The notes below the pieces were generated by a model, which made no database searches, was not told the origin of the DNA, and worked only from the letters and a program-made list of their open reading frames with translations. The position numbers and the translations under genes are program-made. Below are positions 30,964 to 39,300 of a stretch of DNA of 64,000 nt, piece after piece (position 1 is the first letter of the stretch; each line of letters starts with the position of its first letter). Origin of the DNA: Competibacter_A sp002352125 (GTDB taxonomy: Bacteria > Pseudomonadota > Gammaproteobacteria > Competibacterales > Competibacteraceae); contig DAOROA010000011.1 in assembly GCA_035441325.1 (NCBI GenBank), positions 21,558 to 85,557 of the forward strand, given 5' to 3'.

Positions 30964-31677
30964 ATGAAAACCCTGAAAGTCCTGTCGGCCCTGTTGTGTT
31001 ATCCGCAAGCCGACATGCAGGCCGCGCTGGATGAAATGGCGGAAATATTGAATCGGGAAAAGCTGTTGCCCGAGCGGGAGCAGCGGGCGCTGCAGGCGTT
31101 CATGAGCCGGCTGGAGCGGACCGACCTGATGAAATTGCAAGAGCGGTACGTAGCGACTTTCGACCGGGGCCGCGCCCTGTCGCTGCATCTGTTCGAGCAC
31201 GTTCACGGCCAATCGCGGGATCGCGGGCAGGCGATGGTCAACCTGTTGGAAATCTATCGCCAGCACGGTTTCGAGCTCGGCACTCGCGAATTGCCCGACT
31301 ACATCCCGTTGTTTCTGGAGTATCTGGCGCAGCGCCCGATGGGCGAGGCGCTGGACATGCTAGCCGACGCGATGCACGTCATGGCGCTGATCGGCGCGCG
31401 ATTGGCCGAGCGTAACAGCGACTATCGGGCGGTCTTCGATGCGCTCGCCGCCTTGGTCGGCGAACCGGCGGACATCGAGGATATTCGCCGCCAAGCCGCC
31501 ACCGAGGGGCCCGATCAAACCGTGGTGAACATGGACAAAATTTGGGAGGAGGAAGCCGTGACTTTCCTGGCCAACCAGGAGGGTTGTTCGGCCGGCCGCA
31601 CGGGTTCGCGCGAGGCGCAACCGGTGCGGTGGGCGTCGCGACCTGGGCCGATGCCACAGCCCGCTCGTTCCCTATGA
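30964..31677 (+). CDS. narJ: Nitrate reductase assembly chaperone
   Basis: 237 residues. NarJ signature segments are present: KVLSALLCYPQADMQAAL at the N terminus, ERYVATFDRGRALSLHLFEHVHGQSRDRGQAMV, and LPDYIPLFLEYLAQRP. NarJ binds apo-NarG and guides molybdenum-cofactor insertion and membrane attachment; it is not part of the final enzyme. The C-terminal about 35 residues (after FLANQEG) are Arg/Pro-rich and not typical of NarJ. Confidence 0.9.
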   Translation: MKTLKVLSALLCYPQADMQAALDEMAEILNREKLLPEREQRALQAFMSRLERTDLMKLQERYVATFDRGRALSLHLFEHVHGQSRDRGQAMVNLLEIYRQHGFELGTRELPDYIPLFLEYLAQRPMGEALDMLADAMHVMALIGARLAERNSDYRAVFDALAALVGEPADIEDIRRQAATEGPDQTVVNMDKIWEEEAVTFLANQEGCSAGRTGSREAQPVRWASRPGPMPQPARSL

Positions 31678-31739
31678 ATCATTTGAGAATCTTTCGCCCA
31701 CCCCCAGCGGCGGGGGCGGATTGAAACGAGGCTACGATC

Positions 31740-32420
31740 ATGAATTATCTGGATACCCTGTTGTTTGGCGTCTATCCCTACTTGGCCGGCGCGGTATTCC
31801 TGCTCGGCAGTCTGGCGCGCTTCGACCGCGACCAGTTCACCTGGAAAGCGCATTCCAGCCAGATTCTGAGCAACAAGAACATGCGGCTGGCCAGCAACCT
31901 GTTTCACGTCGGTATTCTGCTGCTGTTTCTCGGCCATTTCGTCGGGTTGCTGACCCCGCCGGAAATCTTCCACGCTCTCGGCGTTTCCGCCGGCGCCAAG
32001 CAACTGTTGGCCATCGTTGCCGGCAGCGTCGCCGGCGCCATGTGCTTCGTCGGGCTGACCCTGCTGGTGCAGCGGCGGCTGACCGATCCGCGCGTGCGGG
32101 CCAACAGCACCCGGATGGACATCTTTATTCTGTTGCTGCTGTACGCACAATTGATTCTCGGCCTGCTGACCATCCCGGTGTCGCTGATGCACCTGGACGG
32201 CCACAATATGCTGAATCTGATGGGCTGGGCGCGGAATATCGTGACGTTCGATCCAGCGGAAGCGGTCGAATCCGTCTCCCACGTCGGTCTACTGTTTAAG
32301 CTGCACCTGTTCCTCGGCCTGACCGTGTTCCTGGTGTTCCCGTTCAGCCGGCTGGTGCATATCTGGAGCGCGCCGGTCACGTACCCGGCCCGGCCGTATC
32401 AGGTGGTGCGGCAGCGGTAG
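31740..32420 (+). CDS. narI: Respiratory nitrate reductase gamma subunit (cytochrome b)
   Basis: 226 residues, five TM helices. Haem-ligand histidines fall at H56 and H66 (LFHVGILLLFLGHFVG), the positions used in E. coli NarI, with the other pair in LFKLHLFLG and LVHIWSAP near the C terminus. NarI takes electrons from quinol at the periplasmic side and anchors NarGH. ATG 31740 follows about 60 nt after narJ. Confidence 0.93.
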   Translation: MNYLDTLLFGVYPYLAGAVFLLGSLARFDRDQFTWKAHSSQILSNKNMRLASNLFHVGILLLFLGHFVGLLTPPEIFHALGVSAGAKQLLAIVAGSVAGAMCFVGLTLLVQRRLTDPRVRANSTRMDIFILLLLYAQLILGLLTIPVSLMHLDGHNMLNLMGWARNIVTFDPAEAVESVSHVGLLFKLHLFLGLTVFLVFPFSRLVHIWSAPVTYPARPYQVVRQR

Positions 32421-32442
32421 ATGTTCATGCCGCTTTATGGCT

Positions 32443-32468
32443 CGGCAATTTAACTTGCCGCTCTTTTT
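32443..32468 (+). terminator. Rho-independent terminator after narI
   Basis: CGGCAA (32443-32448), loop TTTAAC, TTGCCG (32455-32460), then CTCTTTTT. It lies 22 bases after the narI stop and closes the narK-narGHJI unit. Confidence 0.75.
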
Positions 32469-33020
32469 CCAATGCGTTCCCTCGCTTTGTCCTTGTTTCT
32501 GGAGGACTTGATCGTCGCGTCAATGGTCGAGTGGGCCGTAAAATCCGGGACAAGCGAGACTACCGCCGTCTGCGGCCAGGGCGGGCGTGGGACGCGGTCC
32601 AGAACGCCAGCGTGCGCCGCAACCGCCCGCTGCCGGCTTTCCGGAACGCCTCGCGGTAAAGCATCTTGCGTCGTGCAAACTGCCCTTGCCGGCAACGGCA
32701 AGGGGTTCGGCGACCGCTTCGGTACCATCGGTGAGCGTCGGCCCACCGATCAGTATGCCTTCGATTAAACCCGCGTCATGCGTAGTATCCAGCATCGCCC
32801 GATCAATCTATCGCCCATAAACCGATAGCGTGATCGAGCGATTTGGTGGTTGCATCGATTCAGACTTGAAAATCGATACTTGAGATAAAGACCTATCAAT
32901 CGTCGTGCATTCGGTAAAAAGCGCATATTTCACGATGCGCGTAAGCGGAACGACGATCCGTAAAAACTCGAACGGCGAGCAACTGATCCGGTACGGACCT
33001 GGCATCGAATAGTTGCGGGC
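32469..33020. other. Intergenic stretch without convincing genes
   Basis: About 550 bases between the nar terminator and the minus-strand hairpin at 33021. Open frames of up to 98 codons on both strands overlap each other and resemble no known protein; none has a convincing ribosome site. No tRNA or repeat was recognised. Confidence 0.4.
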
Positions 33021-33045
33021 AAAAAAACCGCTGGTTTCCCAGCGG
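33021..33045 (-). terminator. Orphan rho-independent terminator on the minus strand
   Basis: Read on the minus strand: CCGCTGG, loop GAAA (a GNRA tetraloop), CCAGCGG, then seven T. It is a textbook intrinsic terminator, but no annotated gene runs leftward into it; the next gene (33312) goes the other way. It implies a short leftward transcript starting somewhere in 33050-33310. Confidence 0.7.
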
Positions 33046-33223
33046 CAAACTTGGAGGATGTCAACGTACAACAACACAACACAGAGGAGAGTGCGTCATT
33101 TGCGCCCGACGCGAGGCGTTTGGTAGCCAGCATCGCAATCGCCTGCTAGTTATTTCATTTATCGGCGGCCATGAACGAGACTTTAGGGGAATACGAAATT
33201 TTTTTCGCGCTGAAAACAACTTC

Positions 33224-33251
33224 TTGATTTCGGCGGTTAATAATCTATAAC
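33224..33251 (+). promoter_or_regulatory. Sigma-70-type promoter for the ppiC-mobB-moeA genes
   Basis: TTGATT (33224-33229), 16-nt spacer, TATAAC (33246-33251). The hexamers are each one or two bases from consensus and about 60 bases upstream of the ATG at 33312. Confidence 0.45.
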
Positions 33252-33261
33252 AGACTGATTT

Positions 33262-33278
33262 GTTTAATTATATTAAAC
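33262..33278. promoter_or_regulatory. Perfect inverted repeat, candidate operator
   Basis: GTTTAAT-TAT-ATTAAAC: 7-bp arms around a 3-base centre, lying right at the expected start of transcription from the promoter at 33224-33251. On the minus strand the same bases include TATAAT (33267-33272), which could be a -10 element for the leftward transcript that ends at 33021. Confidence 0.4.
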
Positions 33279-33311
33279 TGATACGAATACTTTAACGCCT
33301 GGAGGCCCGTC

Positions 33312-34067
33312 ATGCCCATCACCGTCAACGGCGTCGAGATCACCGATGCCACCGTTCGCGCCGAGATGCAGCACCACCCAGCGCCGTCGCAGGAAGTAGC
33401 CGAATATTCGGCGAAACTGGCGCTGGTGGCCAAGGAGTTGCTGTTGCAGGAAGCCACCCGATTGAAGATCGCCGGCGTTGACGACGATGCGCGGATCGCG
33501 ACGCTGATCGAGCGCGAGGTCCCGGTATCGTCGCCAAGCGAGGACGATTGCCGGCGGTTTTTCCAGAGCAATCGTCAGCGGTTTCGGAGCGGCGATCTGT
33601 TCGAGGTTTCGCACATTCTGTGTGCTGCTCCACCGGACGACGCCGAAGCGCGCATCGCTGCCCGCACCCGCGCCGAGAGCGCCATCATGCAGCTTGGGGA
33701 CGGCGGGCAATTTGCCGAACTGGCGAGCCGATGGTCGGACTGTCCCTCGAAAGAGGTCGGCGGCAGCCTGGGGCAGATCGGTTCCGGCCAAACCGTGCCG
33801 GAATTCGAGCGAGCGCTGTTCGCGATGCGGGAAGGCGAAATTTCCGGCCAGCCGGTGGAAAGCCGCTATGGGTTTCATGTGATTTGGCTAAGCCGGAAGG
33901 TCGAAGGTCGTGCGCTGGAATACGAGATGGTGCGCGACCATATCGCCGAGCATCTGCGCGAAAGCTTGCAGCGACGGGCCGTCGGCCGGTATTTGTCTGG
34001 GCTGATGAGCCGCGCCACCATCGAAGGTATCGATCTCGTCGGCCCCGCTTCGTTACCGGCTCAATAG
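33312..34067 (+). CDS. PpiC-type peptidyl-prolyl isomerase linked to nitrate reductase
   Basis: 251 residues, no signal peptide, so cytoplasmic. A helical N-terminal part (about 1-90) is followed by a parvulin rotamase domain (about 95-200) with FEVSHILCAAPP, GQFAELASRWSDCPSKEVGGSLGQIGSGQTVPEFE in family order and GFHVIWL. The overall form is like NifM, a cytoplasmic parvulin needed for nitrogenase maturation; related isomerases recur beside nar operons. GGAGG sits 6 nt before ATG 33312. mobB starts 5 nt after its stop. A role in folding NarG/NarH is inferred from neighbourhood. Confidence 0.82.
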   Translation: MPITVNGVEITDATVRAEMQHHPAPSQEVAEYSAKLALVAKELLLQEATRLKIAGVDDDARIATLIEREVPVSSPSEDDCRRFFQSNRQRFRSGDLFEVSHILCAAPPDDAEARIAARTRAESAIMQLGDGGQFAELASRWSDCPSKEVGGSLGQIGSGQTVPEFERALFAMREGEISGQPVESRYGFHVIWLSRKVEGRALEYEMVRDHIAEHLRESLQRRAVGRYLSGLMSRATIEGIDLVGPASLPAQ

Positions 34068-34072
34068 CGGCG

Positions 34073-34600
34073 ATGAAGGTTCTCGGCATCGCTGGCTGGA
34101 GCGGTTGCGGCAAAACGACCTTGATCGTTGCCCTGATTCCGCGCTTGCGGGCGCGCGGGCTAACCGTATCGACTCTCAAGCATGCTCATCACGACGTCGA
34201 TTTGGACACGCCTGGCAAGGATACCTTTCGCCATCGCGAAGCGGGCGCTCGCGAAGTAGTTTTGGCGACCGGTCGGCGCTGGGCGCTCTTGCATGAACTG
34301 CGCGACGAGCCGGAGCCATCGCTATCCGAATTGCTGGTTCACCTGCAACCGGTGGATCTGGTGCTGGTCGAAGGCTGGAAAACCGGCGCTTACCCCAAGC
34401 TAGAAATCTGGCGGCCCATCGCCGGGAACCAGCCGCCACGTTTCCCGACCGATCCGAGCATCGTCGCCGTCGCCAGCGAACCGTTGCTCGATCCCGCGCA
34501 AATGGGCCGGCCCGATCTGCCGGCGCTGTCGTTGGCCGATCTGAATGGCGTCGTAGAATTCGTCGTCCGGTTCGTCCGCGATACCGCTTCCGTTCCGTAA
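34073..34600 (+). CDS. mobB: Molybdopterin-guanine dinucleotide biosynthesis adaptor protein
   Basis: 175 residues. P-loop GWSGCGKTTLI near the N terminus, STLKHAHHDVDLDTPGKDTFRHREAGA and LVLVEGWK are MobB hallmarks. MobB is a GTP-binding partner of MobA in making the bis-MGD cofactor that NarG needs. The frame extends upstream to 33548, but ATG 34073 starts the P-loop domain and lies 5 nt after the isomerase gene. Confidence 0.9.
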   Translation: MKVLGIAGWSGCGKTTLIVALIPRLRARGLTVSTLKHAHHDVDLDTPGKDTFRHREAGAREVVLATGRRWALLHELRDEPEPSLSELLVHLQPVDLVLVEGWKTGAYPKLEIWRPIAGNQPPRFPTDPSIVAVASEPLLDPAQMGRPDLPALSLADLNGVVEFVVRFVRDTASVP

Positions 34601-34613
34601 AACGAGGTCTGTT

Positions 34614-35876
34614 ATGTCCGATTGTTGCGCGAGTGACCGGTTGCTGACGCTAGCCGAAGCCATCGATACCGCCCTCCGTTCCATCCGGCCGATTCGACAG
34701 ACCAAAATGGTCCCCTTGTTGGATGCCTATGGTCGGGTGTTGGCCGCTGACCTGTTGGCGCGGCTGGACGTGCCGCCCCACGACAATTCGGCGATGGACG
34801 GTTTCGCGCTGTATCGGGCCGACCTGAAGCTGGATCAGCCAAGCCGGTTGCCGGTGGCCGGGCGGGCGCTGGCGGGTCATCCGTATGCCGATACGGTGCC
34901 GCGCGGCGCGGCAGTACGGATCGCTACCGGGGCCATGCTGCCGGATGGTCCGGACGCGGTGGTGATGCAGGAGCAATGCTGGATTGCTCCGGACGAAAGC
35001 TGGATCGAGATCGCTTGCAACGTGGCCGCACGACTGAAACCGGGGGAAAACATCCGTCGCCGCGGCGAAGACGTGCGAGCCGACACGTTATTGTTGTCGC
35101 GCGGCTTGCGATTGCGCCCGCAAGACGTATCGCTAGCGGCGGGGCAGGGTATCGCTGCCTTGGAAGTAGTGCGCCAGCCGCGAGTAGCAGTAGCTTCGAC
35201 TGGCGACGAATTGTTCGAGCCGGGTTCCAAGTTGCCAACCGGTGCCATTTACGAATCGAACCGCTACACTCTGATCGGCCTGTTGCAGCGGTTGGGTTGC
35301 GTGGTAACCGATTTGGGCATTCTGCGCGACGAGCGGGATAGGGTGCTCCCGGCGTTGAAGGATGCAGCGGCAACGCACGATATGCTGTTGACCTCCGGCG
35401 GGGTATCGGTGGGTACGGCGGATCTGGTTAAGGATGTGATCGCGGAATTGGGGAAAATCGAGTTTTGGCGATTAGCGGTCAAACCGGGCAAACCGGTGAC
35501 CTTTGGTTGGATCGATAATTGCTTGATATTGGGCCTGCCCGGCAATCCTGTGTCGGTGGCGGTAGCATTCCTGATGTTCGCCCGGCCGCTGTTGCTAAGG
35601 CTGATGGGGGCGGAGGCCACCGAACCATTGCGGTTGCGGGCGCTGGCGGATTTCCAGTTCCGCCGCAAGCCGGGCCGGCGCGAGTGGCTGCGGGCGCGGT
35701 TGCGCTACGATCCCGAACAGAAACCTGTGGTTAGCCTCTATCACACCAATAGCTCCGGTGCGCTGTCGTCGCTGTCGTGGGCTGAGGGGTTGGTAGAACT
35801 GCCGGAAGACTGCGCCGGCGTTGCGCCGGGCGATGCAGTGGAGTACTTGCCCTTTAGCGGATTGGAAGTGGAGTAG
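34614..35876 (+). CDS. moeA: Molybdopterin molybdenumtransferase
   Basis: 420 residues. MoeA signatures: VLAADLLARLDVPPHDNSAMDGFAL, RIATGAMLPDGPDAVVMQEQ, RRRGEDVRADTLLLSRG, STGDELFEPG, TSGGVSVGTADLV and GLPGNPVSVAVAFL. It inserts molybdate into adenylylated molybdopterin. It starts 13 nt after mobB behind a GAGG site. Together the three genes supply cofactor and folding help for the adjacent nitrate reductase. Confidence 0.93.
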   Translation: MSDCCASDRLLTLAEAIDTALRSIRPIRQTKMVPLLDAYGRVLAADLLARLDVPPHDNSAMDGFALYRADLKLDQPSRLPVAGRALAGHPYADTVPRGAAVRIATGAMLPDGPDAVVMQEQCWIAPDESWIEIACNVAARLKPGENIRRRGEDVRADTLLLSRGLRLRPQDVSLAAGQGIAALEVVRQPRVAVASTGDELFEPGSKLPTGAIYESNRYTLIGLLQRLGCVVTDLGILRDERDRVLPALKDAAATHDMLLTSGGVSVGTADLVKDVIAELGKIEFWRLAVKPGKPVTFGWIDNCLILGLPGNPVSVAVAFLMFARPLLLRLMGAEATEPLRLRALADFQFRRKPGRREWLRARLRYDPEQKPVVSLYHTNSSGALSSLSWAEGLVELPEDCAGVAPGDAVEYLPFSGLEVE

Positions 35877-36014
35877 TCGGTTTTGTTTGAGTGGTTCAAA
35901 TTGAACTCCGGCAAATAACTTCAAGTTATGTTTGTGGTCGCTTAGTGCAACAAAACATGTCGCCCAAGGTCGCTTATGGCCCTGTTTTTTTCGCGCCTAT
36001 TTTGGGTTGAGATC

Positions 36015-36027
36015 TGTGTCGGACACA
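36015..36027. promoter_or_regulatory. Palindrome TGTGTC-G-GACACA
   Basis: Perfect 6-bp arms about one base, in the 300-base gap before the biosynthetic locus. Could be an operator; no regulator can be named. The rest of the gap (35877-36177) holds no gene. Confidence 0.3.
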
Positions 36028-36094
36028 AGGGTCACGCTTGGCACGATGTGTGAGGCAGATTCTTCCAAGGAAGGTTGAGAAGATCGATGATGTG

Positions 36095-36110
36095 AAACAC
36101 TGTAGTGTTT
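36095..36110. promoter_or_regulatory. Palindrome AAACACT-GT-AGTGTTT
   Basis: Perfect 7-bp arms about 70 bases upstream of the deacetylase start. Its size and symmetry suit a dimeric repressor or activator site at the head of the biosynthetic locus; this is inference. Confidence 0.35.
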
Positions 36111-36177
36111 TGCAGGGCGGTAGCGTGTTTAAAAGCTTTTTAGGCCAACGATTAAATTCACGTAATCTTAAAGATCC

Positions 36178-37053
36178 ATGCGCAATGCTCTGACGGTCGA
36201 TGTCGAGGATTATTTTCAGGTCGCTGCCTTTGCGCGACAGATCGACGCGGCAACTTGGAATCGGTTTCCGCTCCGGGTCGAACGCAATACGCATCGGTTG
36301 CTAGATTTATTTGCAGAACAGGATGTTCGGGCAACTTTCTTCGTGCTGGGTTGGGTGGCAGAACGCTGTCCGGATTTAGTGCGGGCGATTGCGGACCAGG
36401 GCCATGAAGTGGCCTGCCACGGCTATTCGCATCAGCTGATCTATGGACAGACTCCTGCTATCTTCCGTGCGGAGACGATTCGGGCCAAGGCGCGCCTGGA
36501 GGATCAGGCGCAGCGTCCGGTGTTGGGCTACCGGGCGGCCAGTTACTCCATCACGAGACATTCGCTGTGGGCGCTCGACATTCTGACCGAGCTGGGGTTT
36601 GCCTACGATTCGAGCATCTTCCCGATCCATCACGACCGCTACGGTATTCCAGATAGTCCCCGCTGGCCCTACCGCCTCGATACGCCGAGTGGGGGTTCTC
36701 TCATCGAATTTCCACCTTCGACCTTGGCGGTCGGCGCTTATCGGTTGCCGGTGGCGGGTGGTGGCTATTTCCGGATTTATCCGTATCAACTGACCCGTTT
36801 CGCTCTGTCCCGGATCAATCGAGTGGAAAAACGACCGTTCATTTTTTATCTGCATCCCTGGGAGATCGATCCGGAACAGCCCCGCATCCGTGCCAGTTGG
36901 TTGTCCGCTTTTCGCCACTATACGAATTTGAGCCGATGCGAGGAGCGGTTAAATCGATTGTTACGGGATTTTCAATTTGCCACAGCAAAGGACGTGCTGG
37001 AGGGCTTGGCGGTCGCGGTGGCCATTTCCAGTACGGCGTTCGTCACGGCATAA
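36178..37053 (+). CDS. XrtA/PEP-CTERM-type polysaccharide deacetylase
   Basis: 291 residues, NodB homology fold. The opening NALTVDVEDYFQVAAFA, then RATFFVLGWVAERCPDLVRAIADQGHEVACHGYSH (metal His/His) and GYRAASYSITRHSLWALDIL, is the form of the exosortase-A-associated deacetylase family with its C-terminal FIFYLHPWEIDPEQPRI block. It would de-N-acetylate a surface polysaccharide intermediate. No clear ribosome site precedes ATG 36178. The next gene starts 5 nt after its stop. No exosortase gene is visible in the window. Confidence 0.85.
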   Translation: MRNALTVDVEDYFQVAAFARQIDAATWNRFPLRVERNTHRLLDLFAEQDVRATFFVLGWVAERCPDLVRAIADQGHEVACHGYSHQLIYGQTPAIFRAETIRAKARLEDQAQRPVLGYRAASYSITRHSLWALDILTELGFAYDSSIFPIHHDRYGIPDSPRWPYRLDTPSGGSLIEFPPSTLAVGAYRLPVAGGGYFRIYPYQLTRFALSRINRVEKRPFIFYLHPWEIDPEQPRIRASWLSAFRHYTNLSRCEERLNRLLRDFQFATAKDVLEGLAVAVAISSTAFVTA

Positions 37054-37058
37054 TCATC

Positions 37059-39098
37059 ATGTGTGGAGTTGCTGGCATCGCCGCGCTATTGGCGCGAACC
37101 CGGATCAGCGAGCCAGACGTGCATCGCATGTTGCCGGCCTTGCGCCATCGCGGTCCGGATGACAGCGGCGTCTATCTCGATCCCCACGGTCGAATTGGTT
37201 TGGGCCATACTCGCCTGAGCATCATCGACCTGGCAGGCGGTGTTCAGCCGATGCCCAACGAGGATCAGACCGTCTGGGTCTCGTTCAATGGCGAAATTTT
37301 TAACTATATCGAGCTGCGTGAGATCCTGCAGAAAACGGGACACCGTTTCAGTACCCACAGCGATACCGAGGTCATCGTCCACGCCTACGAGCAATATGGC
37401 GATGATTTCGTGCAATACCTGAATGGCCAGTTTGCCATCGCGCTGTGGGATGCCAACCGCCAGCGTCTGCTGCTCGTTCGGGATCGAGTCGGGATTCTGC
37501 CGCTGTTTTATACCTGCCAAGGCGAGCGATTGTTGTTCGCCTCGGAAATCAAGGCATTGTTGCCCTTGCTGGCGGAAGCGCCCCGCATCTCGCCGACAGC
37601 GTTGGATCAGATATTCACTTTCTGGGCGCCCCGCAGTCCAAATACTTTATTTGAGGGCATTTTTGAGGTACCGCCTGGCCACCTGCTGGTACTGGAAAAC
37701 GGCCATTTACGCGAGTCGATGTACTGGGACTGGCGCTTTCCCGAACAAGGGGAATATCTTACCGGTTCGGACGCTGAGCTAGCCGAGCAGTTATACGAAC
37801 TGTTGGCTGACGCTACGCGCATCCGCTTGCGGGCGGATGTTCCAGTCGGAGCCTATCTTTCTGGTGGACTGGATTCTTCGGCGTTGGTGGCTTTGATCCG
37901 CCGCCACTCGGCCGCCCCGCTCAAGACCTTTTCGATTGGCTTTGAGGAAAAGTCGCTCGATGAATCGGTGTTTCAACAACAATTGGTCGAGCATCTGGGC
38001 GTGGAGCACCGTCGCGTTTTTTGCCATAACCGCGACGTGGCTGAGGATTTTCCGGCGACAGTCTTCCATGCCGAAACGGCCATCCTGCGCACCGCCCCCA
38101 CGCCTATGCACCGGCTCTCCAAGCTGGTGTACGATTCGGGCTACAAAGTGGTGCTGACCGGCGAAGGTTCCGACGAAGCCCTGGGCGGCTACGATCTATT
38201 CAAGGAAGCCAAGATTCGCCAGTTCTGGGCGCGTCATCCGCAATCCGAGTGGCGTCCCCTGCTGCTGAAGGCACTGTATCCCTATCTGGAAACCTCCGGC
38301 GCTCAAGCGAAAACCTACCTGCGCAATTTTTACGGCATCGGCCTGGACCATCCCGATCAGCCGGGCTTCAGCCATCTCACACGCTGGTTCACCACCGCGC
38401 AATGCAAGGCCTTTTTCTCGTCGGAACTTACTGCCACGCTGCGTGAAGACGCAGCCGCTCGGCTGACTGGGCAGTTACCGCCCGAGTTCGGTCGCTGGCA
38501 CCCGTTCAATCGCGCGCAGTATCTGGAAGCTAAGACCCTGCTGGGCAGCTACTTGTTGTGCTCCCAGGGCGACCGGATGCTGATGGCTAACTCAGTGGAA
38601 GGCAGGTTTCCCTTTCTGGATCATCGGGTGATCGAATTTGCCAATCGCTTGCGGCCGCGTCTGAAAATGCGCGCGCTGAACGAGAAGTTTCTGCTCAAGC
38701 AAGCAATGGCCACCTATCTGCCTCGGCAAATTATCGAGCGGCACAAGCAGCCCTATCGGGCCCCGGACATTCCAGCGTTTTTTTCCGGGCGGCCGCCGGC
38801 TTATGTGGATGAGCTGTTGAGCGAGGAAAAGCTCAGGTGCTACGGCTATTTCGATGCGAAAAGAGTCAGCTTCCTGCTGAACAAGGCCCGTCGAGGTAGC
38901 GCGATCGCCTATAAGGACAACATGGCGCTGGTCGGAATTCTTTCCACCCAGTTGTGCCATAATTATTTTATTGAACGATTTTCTCAAACTACCCGCGAGA
39001 TGAGTGAACATCTCGTCGATTTGTCCAGGACTAGCAATGCTTATCAAGCAAACTATTCGCCGCTACATTTTGGAAAATTTCCTGTTCACCGACGATGA
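37059..39098 (+). CDS. Asparagine-synthase-like amidotransferase (XrtA-associated type)
   Basis: 679 residues. The N-terminal glutaminase domain starts with the catalytic Cys2 (MCGVAGIAALL) and has RHRGPDDSG, RLSIIDLAGG and SFNGEIFNY. The C-terminal synthetase domain has the ATP pyrophosphatase loop SGGLDSSAL (near 266) and EGSDEALGGYDLF. It hydrolyses glutamine and uses ammonia to amidate an adenylated carboxylate; in XrtA and natural-product loci the substrate is usually not aspartate. The frame is open from 36897, but ATG 37059 supplies the required Cys2. Its 3' end overlaps the ACP gene by 62 nt in another frame. Confidence 0.87.
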   Translation: MCGVAGIAALLARTRISEPDVHRMLPALRHRGPDDSGVYLDPHGRIGLGHTRLSIIDLAGGVQPMPNEDQTVWVSFNGEIFNYIELREILQKTGHRFSTHSDTEVIVHAYEQYGDDFVQYLNGQFAIALWDANRQRLLLVRDRVGILPLFYTCQGERLLFASEIKALLPLLAEAPRISPTALDQIFTFWAPRSPNTLFEGIFEVPPGHLLVLENGHLRESMYWDWRFPEQGEYLTGSDAELAEQLYELLADATRIRLRADVPVGAYLSGGLDSSALVALIRRHSAAPLKTFSIGFEEKSLDESVFQQQLVEHLGVEHRRVFCHNRDVAEDFPATVFHAETAILRTAPTPMHRLSKLVYDSGYKVVLTGEGSDEALGGYDLFKEAKIRQFWARHPQSEWRPLLLKALYPYLETSGAQAKTYLRNFYGIGLDHPDQPGFSHLTRWFTTAQCKAFFSSELTATLREDAAARLTGQLPPEFGRWHPFNRAQYLEAKTLLGSYLLCSQGDRMLMANSVEGRFPFLDHRVIEFANRLRPRLKMRALNEKFLLKQAMATYLPRQIIERHKQPYRAPDIPAFFSGRPPAYVDELLSEEKLRCYGYFDAKRVSFLLNKARRGSAIAYKDNMALVGILSTQLCHNYFIERFSQTTREMSEHLVDLSRTSNAYQANYSPLHFGKFPVHRR

Positions 39099-39291
39099 AT
39101 CGGCTTTACAGGATGGTGATTCTTTTCTCGCTGCGGGCATGATCGATTCGACGGGTGTTCTGGAGATCACCCTTTTCATCGAGGAAACCTTCGGCCTCAA
39201 GGTCAAGGATGATGAAATGCTGCCGGAAAATCTTGATTCCGTGGATAATCTGGTTGCCTTCATCCAGCGCAAACAGGTTGTTGCCGCTTAA
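39037..39291 (+). CDS. Acyl carrier protein 1
   Basis: 84 residues. The phosphopantetheine Ser is S38 in GMIDSTGVLEI, inside a typical acidic four-helix ACP (ETFGLKVKDDEMLPENLDSVDNL). ATG 39037 (MLIKQTIRRYI) is chosen; the frame runs up to 39004. It overlaps the end of the amidotransferase gene and lies 9 nt before the ligase, so the ligase is its likely loader. Confidence 0.85.
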   Translation: MLIKQTIRRYILENFLFTDDESALQDGDSFLAAGMIDSTGVLEITLFIEETFGLKVKDDEMLPENLDSVDNLVAFIQRKQVVAA

Positions 39292-39300
39292 AGCAGAATC

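Noticed and set aside
29218..31266. 682-codon minus-strand frame opposite narH/narJ
   Set aside because: Shadow of NarH with its four intact Cys clusters; no ribosome site and no recognisable domain.
33058..33126. 22-codon ORF (MSTYNNTTQ...) on the plus strand
   Set aside because: GGAGG touches the ATG with no spacer, it overlaps the predicted leftward RNA, and nothing supports translation.
36037..36057. Possible sigma-54 promoter (TTGGCACG...GAGGC) before the deacetylase
   Set aside because: The GG to GC spacing is 15 instead of 12 and the -12 TTGC is absent, although a sigma-54 promoter would have fitted PrsR-type control of XrtA loci.
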